Source: Polaribacter sp. SA4-10 (lineage in GTDB: Bacteria > Bacteroidota > Bacteroidia > Flavobacteriales > Flavobacteriaceae). From it: DNA of 64,000 nt. Below, in pieces: positions 59,943 to 64,000 of the stretch. The notes beneath the pieces are model-generated. The model did not search any database. It had not been told where the DNA came from and saw only the letters and a program-made list of their open reading frames with translations. Position 1 is the stretch's first letter; each line of letters begins with the position of its first letter. The position numbers and the translations under genes are program-made. The stretch is from NCBI RefSeq assembly GCF_002163835.1, contig NZ_CP019331.1, positions 1,959,001 through 2,023,000 of the forward strand. The letters are read 5' to 3'.

Positions 59943-61280
59943 TTATTTCATTTTGAAATCTTCCATAAATTTAGTTGTATAGTTTCCCGCAACATAATCT
60001 GGGTGCTCCATTAGTTCTCTATGAAAAGGAATTGTTGTTTTAACACCTTCAATTACAAATTCATCTAAAGCACGTTTCATTTTATTAATTGCTTCTTCTC
60101 TTGTTTGCGCTGTAACAATTAATTTAGCAATCATAGAATCATAATTTGAAGGAATCGTATACCCTGCATAAACATGTGTATCTATTCTTACCCCATGGCC
60201 TCCAGGAGCATGAAAAGTTGTAATCTTTCCAGGAGCTGGTCTAAAGTTATTATAAGGATCTTCGGCATTAATTCTACATTCTATGGCGTGCATTTTTGGA
60301 AAATAATTTTTACCCGAAATTGGCACACCTGCAGCAACTAAAATTTGCTCTCTAATTAAATCGTAATCTATTACTTCTTCTGTAATTGGATGCTCTACTT
60401 GAATACGAGTATTCATTTCCATAAAATAGAAGTTTCTATGTTTATCAACTAAAAACTCTACAGTACCTGCACCTTCATATTTAATGAATTCTGCTGCTTT
60501 TACTGCTGCAATACCCATCTTTTTTCTTAATTGATCTGTCATAAAAGGAGAAGGAGTTTCTTCTGTTAACTTTTGATGACGACGCTGAACAGAACAATCT
60601 CTTTCTGATAAATGACAAGCCTTTCCATAAGAATCTCCAACAATTTGAATTTCTATATGTCTAGGTTCTTCAATTAATTTTTCCAAATACATTCCATCAT
60701 TACCAAAAGCTGCTTTTGCTTCTTGACGAGCAGAATCCCAAGCATCTCTTAGGTCTTCTTTCTTCCAAACAGCACGCATACCTTTACCTCCACCTCCGGC
60801 AGTAGCTTTTAGCATTACAGGATATCCTGATTCTTGTGCTAATATCTCACATTCTTCAAAATCTTTCATGATTCCTTCTGAACCTGGTATACATGGAACT
60901 CCTGCAGAAATCATAGTAGATTTCGCTGAAGCCTTATCCCCCATCTTATCTATCATTTCTCCAGTAGCGCCAATAAATTTAATATTATGCTCTTCACATA
61001 ATTTAGAAAATTTGGCGTTTTCTGATAAAAATCCATATCCTGGATGAATTGCATCTGCATTGGTAATTTCTGCACTAGCAATAATATTAGACATTTTTAA
61101 ATAAGACTCTGAACTGGGTGCAGGCCCAATACAAACTGCTTCATCAGCAAACCTTACGTGTAAACTTTCTGCATCTGCAGTAGAATAAACAGCTACGGTT
61201 TTAATGCCCATTTCTTTACAGGTTCTAATAACTCTTAGAGCAATTTCACCTCTGTTGGCAATTAATATTTTTTTAAACAT
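59943..61280 (-). CDS. accC: acetyl-CoA carboxylase, biotin carboxylase subunit
   Basis: A 445-aa ATP-grasp enzyme. [20 protein letters not shown] is the N-terminal domain; [17 protein letters not shown] is the glycine-rich ATP loop; [20 protein letters not shown] and [20 protein letters not shown] are the catalytic blocks. It carboxylates the biotin on AccB. It is last of the fabH-accB-accC run, 81 nt after accB. Confidence 0.97.
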   Translation of the reverse strand: MFKKILIANRGEIALRVIRTCKEMGIKTVAVYSTADAESLHVRFADEAVCIGPAPSSESYLKMSNIIASAEITNADAIHPGYGFLSENAKFSKLCEEHNIKFIGATGEMIDKMGDKASAKSTMISAGVPCIPGSEGIMKDFEECEILAQESGYPVMLKATAGGGGKGMRAVWKKEDLRDAWDSARQEAKAAFGNDGMYLEKLIEEPRHIEIQIVGDSYGKACHLSERDCSVQRRHQKLTEETPSPFMTDQLRKKMGIAAVKAAEFIKYEGAGTVEFLVDKHRNFYFMEMNTRIQVEHPITEEVIDYDLIREQILVAAGVPISGKNYFPKMHAIECRINAEDPYNNFRPAPGKITTFHAPGGHGVRIDTHVYAGYTIPSNYDSMIAKLIVTAQTREEAINKMKRALDEFVIEGVKTTIPFHRELMEHPDYVAGNYTTKFMEDFKMK

Positions 61281-61361
61281 AATCGTATACTTTTCAACAA
61301 TTCAAAAAACAAATTTGTCATAAAAATGAATAAAATTTGGAAATTGAAAATTGGATTAATA

Positions 61362-61826
61362 TTAAGATGGATCTACTAAAAATAGTGGCTGATCAAATTC
61401 TACTGGAGTAGAATCTTCTACTAAAACTTTTACGATTTTACCAGAAATTTCTGATTCAATTTCATTAAAAAGCTTCATTGCTTCAATTACACAAACAGTG
61501 TCTCCAACACTTACTTCTGTACCAACTTCTGCAAAATTTGGCTTATCTGGAGATGGTTTTCTATAAAAAGTTCCAATAATTGGAGACTTTATAGTAATAA
61601 AATGAGAGTCTTCACTCTCTGTTTTTACTGGAGTAACAGCTTCTGCGGCAGTTGGAGCTGTCATTTGTGGCATATTTGCCATAGGAGCAGCTTGTACAAT
61701 AGTAGTTTCAGTTTTTCCTGAACCTGTTTTAATAGTGATTTTTACATCTTCCATTTCTAACTTTACCTCGCTCGCACCAGATTTAGCTACAAATTTTATA
61801 AGATTTTGAATTTCTTTAATATCCAT
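61362..61826 (-). CDS. accB: biotin carboxyl carrier protein (BCCP)
   Basis: A 154-aa protein. The N-terminal dimerisation part (MDIKEIQNLIKFVAKSGASE) is followed by an Ala/Pro/Thr linker (about 45-70) and the biotinyl domain, with CVIEAMKLFNEIESE carrying the biotinylated Lys and the protruding-thumb segment before it (FYRKPSPDKPNFAEVG). It carries carboxybiotin to the carboxyltransferase. It lies 33 nt after fabH. Confidence 0.97.
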   Translation of the reverse strand: MDIKEIQNLIKFVAKSGASEVKLEMEDVKITIKTGSGKTETTIVQAAPMANMPQMTAPTAAEAVTPVKTESEDSHFITIKSPIIGTFYRKPSPDKPNFAEVGTEVSVGDTVCVIEAMKLFNEIESEISGKIVKVLVEDSTPVEFDQPLFLVDPS

Positions 61827-61859
61827 TTTTCTTATTATTTAGTTGTTTGGTTTAATGAT

Positions 61860-62855
61860 TTATGAGTTGTACGCCCATTTTAAGTAGATAGCTCCCCATG
61901 TGAAGCCTCCACCAAATGCAGCAAAAATTAAATTATCTCCTTTTTTTAATTGATCTTCGTAATCTGCTAATAAAAGAGGCAATGTTGCAGAAGTAGTATT
62001 TCCATACTTATGAATATTCATCATTACTTTTTCTGATGAAACGCCAACTCTTTTTGCAGTTGCTTCAATAATTCTTTTATTTGCTTGATGCGCTACTAGC
62101 CATTGAATATCTTTTTCTTCTAACCCATTTCTAGTAAGCATCTTTTCAGCTACATCTGCCATGTTAGAAACAGCATATTTAAATACTGTTTTTCCTTCTT
62201 GATAAACAAAATGCTTATTCTGTGCCACCGTTTCTGCCGTTGTTGGCATTATAGATCCTCCTGCCTCTATTCTAAGGAAATCTCTTCCAATAGAATCACT
62301 TCGTAGGTATTCATCTTGTAAGCCTAACCCTTCATTATTTGGTTCAAAGAGTGCAGCACCCGCGCCATCACCAAAAATAATACACGTTGCTCTGTCTTTA
62401 TAATCTATAATCGAAGACATTTTATCTGCTCCAATTAATAGCACTTTTTTATACCTACCAGACTCTATGTAGCTTGCTGCAGTAGACATTCCGAATAAAA
62501 AACTAGAACATGCTGCTTGCAAATCATACCCAAATGCATTTACTGCCCCAATTTCTGTAGCTACGTATGCAGCTGTAGATGCTATTGGTAAATCTGGTGT
62601 AGCCGTTCCTACAATTACCAAATCTATTTCTTCTGGATTTGTATTTGATTTTTGCAATAAGTCTTGAGCCGCTTTTATAGCCATATAAGAAGTACCTAAA
62701 CCCTCTCCTTTAAGAATTCTTCTTTCTTTAATTCCTGTTCTGGTAGTTATCCACTCATCATTAGTGTCTACATAGGCTTCTAACTCTTTATTAGTTAAAA
62801 CATATTCAGGAACATACTTCCCTACTGCTGAAATTGCTGCAGTTATTTTAGTCAT
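61860..62855 (-). CDS. fabH: beta-ketoacyl-ACP synthase III
   Basis: A 331-aa condensing enzyme that starts fatty-acid synthesis from acyl-CoA and malonyl-ACP. The catalytic triad is intact: Cys in QAACSSFLFG, His in WLVAHQANKRIIEA, Asn in HKYGNTTSATLPLLL. FGGGFTWGAIYLKW is the typical C-terminus. In this context (rpmF upstream, accB downstream) it is part of the conserved fatty-acid cluster. A terminator before it separates it from rpmF. Confidence 0.97.
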   Translation of the reverse strand: MTKITAAISAVGKYVPEYVLTNKELEAYVDTNDEWITTRTGIKERRILKGEGLGTSYMAIKAAQDLLQKSNTNPEEIDLVIVGTATPDLPIASTAAYVATEIGAVNAFGYDLQAACSSFLFGMSTAASYIESGRYKKVLLIGADKMSSIIDYKDRATCIIFGDGAGAALFEPNNEGLGLQDEYLRSDSIGRDFLRIEAGGSIMPTTAETVAQNKHFVYQEGKTVFKYAVSNMADVAEKMLTRNGLEEKDIQWLVAHQANKRIIEATAKRVGVSSEKVMMNIHKYGNTTSATLPLLLADYEDQLKKGDNLIFAAFGGGFTWGAIYLKWAYNS

Positions 62856-62961
62856 AATTCTTGTTTATTATCCTAATATTAAGGAAATTCAAAGTAATGA
62901 AAATTATTCCACTTTTTGACTTAAAAGTTATCAAAAACAATTTTTTTTACTTTAAAAACGC

Positions 62962-62992
62962 AAAAAAACCCTCAGAAATGAGGGTTTTTTAA
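62962..62992. terminator. intrinsic terminator downstream of rpmF
   Basis: The stem AACCCTCA / TGAGGGTT (62,967-62,974 with 62,979-62,986) with a GAAA loop has T-runs in both directions. Confidence 0.9.
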
Positions 62993-63008
62993 GTATTTTA
63001 AAAATGTT

Positions 63009-63203
63009 TTATGCTTCAGTTGTAGCAGATTCTAATACGATCTGTCCTCTGTAGTATAATTTACCTTCATGCCAGTGAGCTCTGTGATATAAATGCGCTT
63101 CTCCAGTTGTTGGATCAGTTGCAATTTGTTGATACGAAGCTTTGTAATGTGTTCTCCTTTTATCTCTTCTTGTTTTGGATATTTTTCTTTTAGGATGTGC
63201 CAT
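63009..63203 (-). CDS. rpmF: 50S ribosomal protein L32
   Basis: A 64-aa protein: [20 protein letters not shown] is the L32 signature. The Cys zinc ribbon of some L32 proteins is absent ([20 protein letters not shown]), as in the zinc-free form common in Bacteroidota. It starts one base after the stop of the DUF177 gene, the usual DUF177-rpmF pair. Confidence 0.97.
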   Translation of the reverse strand: MAHPKRKISKTRRDKRRTHYKASYQQIATDPTTGEAHLYHRAHWHEGKLYYRGQIVLESATTEA

Positions 63204-63204
63204 T

Positions 63205-63741
63205 TTATGTCTTTTTTTCTGTTATTAAATTCTTTAATTTATCCCACCTTGGGTCTGTTTCTTCAACAGTTTTTACTTCTTTTATTTCTAATTCTTTTAA
63301 TTTATCTAAAGTTTCAGATTCCATTGTTCCATCTAATACTTTTGGATGCACTCTTCTTGACGGTTGCCCCAACACAATCATTTCATAAATAAACTGTGCA
63401 ACATTTAGCTGAAAAGCTTCATGTGGTAAAACTATAATCTCTTCATTTTCATCATTATATTCTGGACCAAACTTAATAACTAGCGGCATAACCGATGCTA
63501 TTTCTTGATCATAGAATTCACTAGTTACATCACAAGGAACGTTAATGGTTCCAGAAGCTGTAAAATTAAGTTCAAAATGAGTACTTTTTTTTACAAATTC
63601 TAATGTAACATCTAATGATGAATTTTCAAATTCGTCGTAATTATATGTCTTAAAGAACGTATTATCAATTTCATATTGAAATAAATGTTTTCCTTCTTTT
63701 AATCCTACAAATGGTATGTTGAATTGTTTCAAGTCTTTCAT
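63205..63741 (-). CDS. DUF177 (YceD) family protein
   Basis: A 178-aa protein; ATG 63,741 ([20 protein letters not shown]) is preferred over a TTG two codons upstream. It has C-terminal acidic/Leu segments ([31 protein letters not shown]) and the conserved [18 protein letters not shown] block. YceD proteins are linked to 23S rRNA or ribosome assembly and are almost always found before rpmF, as here. Only two Cys-like positions of the family are visible ([10 protein letters not shown]). Confidence 0.9.
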   Translation of the reverse strand: MKDLKQFNIPFVGLKEGKHLFQYEIDNTFFKTYNYDEFENSSLDVTLEFVKKSTHFELNFTASGTINVPCDVTSEFYDQEIASVMPLVIKFGPEYNDENEEIIVLPHEAFQLNVAQFIYEMIVLGQPSRRVHPKVLDGTMESETLDKLKELEIKEVKTVEETDPRWDKLKNLITEKKT

Positions 63742-63825
63742 TATCAAACATCAATTGAGCGGGCAAAGATATAAAAAATTGCTTTCATACAATGTTTTAT
63801 ATTAAAAAAATTTTACACCCGAAAA

Positions 63826-64000
63826 CTACTTAATCAAAAGTGGGTTTTTAGTTAAACTTTTATATTCTTTTCTTGTTTTAAAAATCTGTAATGCAGTAAA
63901 CAAAGCTTCATTAAAGGATGAAGCGTTTGCCATATTTTTTCCAGCAATATCAAAACCTGTTCCATGGTCTGGAGAAGTTCTAATATCACTTAATCCTGCA
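63826..64000 (-). CDS. pdxA: 4-hydroxythreonine-4-phosphate dehydrogenase PdxA, C-terminal part
   Basis: A frame open to the right window edge, with TAG at 63,826. The visible residues include [20 protein letters not shown], the PdxA metal/substrate loop ([14 protein letters not shown] in other bacteria), then [20 protein letters not shown]. PdxA oxidises 4-phosphohydroxy-threonine in vitamin B6 synthesis. It lies upstream of DUF177-rpmF in the same direction, a common Flavobacteriaceae order. Confidence 0.9.
   Translation of the reverse strand, partial: AGLSDIRTSPDHGTGFDIAGKNMANASSFNEALFTALQIFKTRKEYKSLTKNPLLIK

Noticed and set aside
1..64000. Classic insertion sequences, integrases, toxin-antitoxin or restriction systems
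   Set aside because: No DDE transposase, tyrosine/serine recombinase, Cas, methylase or toxin motif was found in any frame; the only mobile-element signals are the GIY-YIG-associated repeats.

Overview
The window looks like a chromosomal segment of a member of the Flavobacteriaceae (Bacteroidota), probably a marine Polaribacter/Tenacibaculum-like genus. Evidence: strongly AT-rich DNA; gliding genes gldB and gldC; a type IX secretion (gliding-associated C-terminal) sorting domain; an OmpA protein with TSP3 repeats; DUF3078, DUF2480 and DUF6503 proteins; TAnnTTTG-type -7 promoter elements; and tRNA genes without an encoded CCA. The genus is inference; the family is well supported. Most of the window is ordinary core genome.

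Layout: (1) 1-4.4 kb: end of a deoxynucleoside kinase, OmpA protein, gldC/gldB, nadE, and a tiny 43-aa gene with a decayed tandem copy. (2) 4.4-10.7 kb: dnaG, clpX, clpP, tig, a holin-like membrane protein. (3) 10.8-20.1 kb: DUF1826-like protein, bifunctional OlsF-type lipid acyltransferase, aspartate kinase with a GNAT partner, fbp, Mn-type SOD, purF, a PfkB sugar kinase. (4) 20.2-24.7 kb: SUF accessory genes (sufE, a SufT-like gene, DUF2480), two DUF3078 proteins, a CNNM/CBS membrane protein. (5) 24.7-36.7 kb: hflX, glpQ, ClC channel, DUF6503, DUF3999/DUF2339 pair, aspS. (6) 36.8-48 kb: cupin, rsmI, HopJ, a uracil-DNA glycosylase-like gene, a CMD-family protein, a large T9SS lectin/Ig protein, OsmC, recJ, interrupted by two repeat arrays. 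(7) 48-55 kb: PIF1-like helicase, XRE regulator, esterase, aldehyde dehydrogenase stump, SDR, Crp/Fnr regulator. (8) 54-58.3 kb: odhB and sucA. (9) 58.4-64 kb: tRNA-Asn/Gly/Leu, Lrp/AsnC regulator, accC-accB-fabH, rpmF, DUF177, end of pdxA.

The most unusual content is a set of terminal-inverted-repeat (TIR) elements tied to small GIY-YIG nuclease genes. At 37.3-39.2 kb a seven-unit array, with a 1254-bp higher-order period, sits between a duplicated 5' stump of rsmI and intact rsmI. It holds one full-length but doubly nonsense-mutated GIY-YIG gene and three identical-length 269-bp internally deleted (MITE-like) copies. At 47.0-47.9 kb a different element family surrounds an intact GIY-YIG gene and has three short palindromic copies. 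A third arm type is nested inside a fourth repeat between sucA and odhB. The arms of three families share a TGTCANTNCGA-like tip. I propose these as a GIY-YIG-associated mobile palindromic element system; this is inference from sequence structure.

Other notable points: a DNA primase whose four CHC2 zinc ligands are all replaced; a ClC protein with Gln in place of the gating Glu; intergenic DNA phased at 7 nt at three loci; and several gene relics (LacI C-terminus, ALDH C-terminus, an unknown decayed frame).
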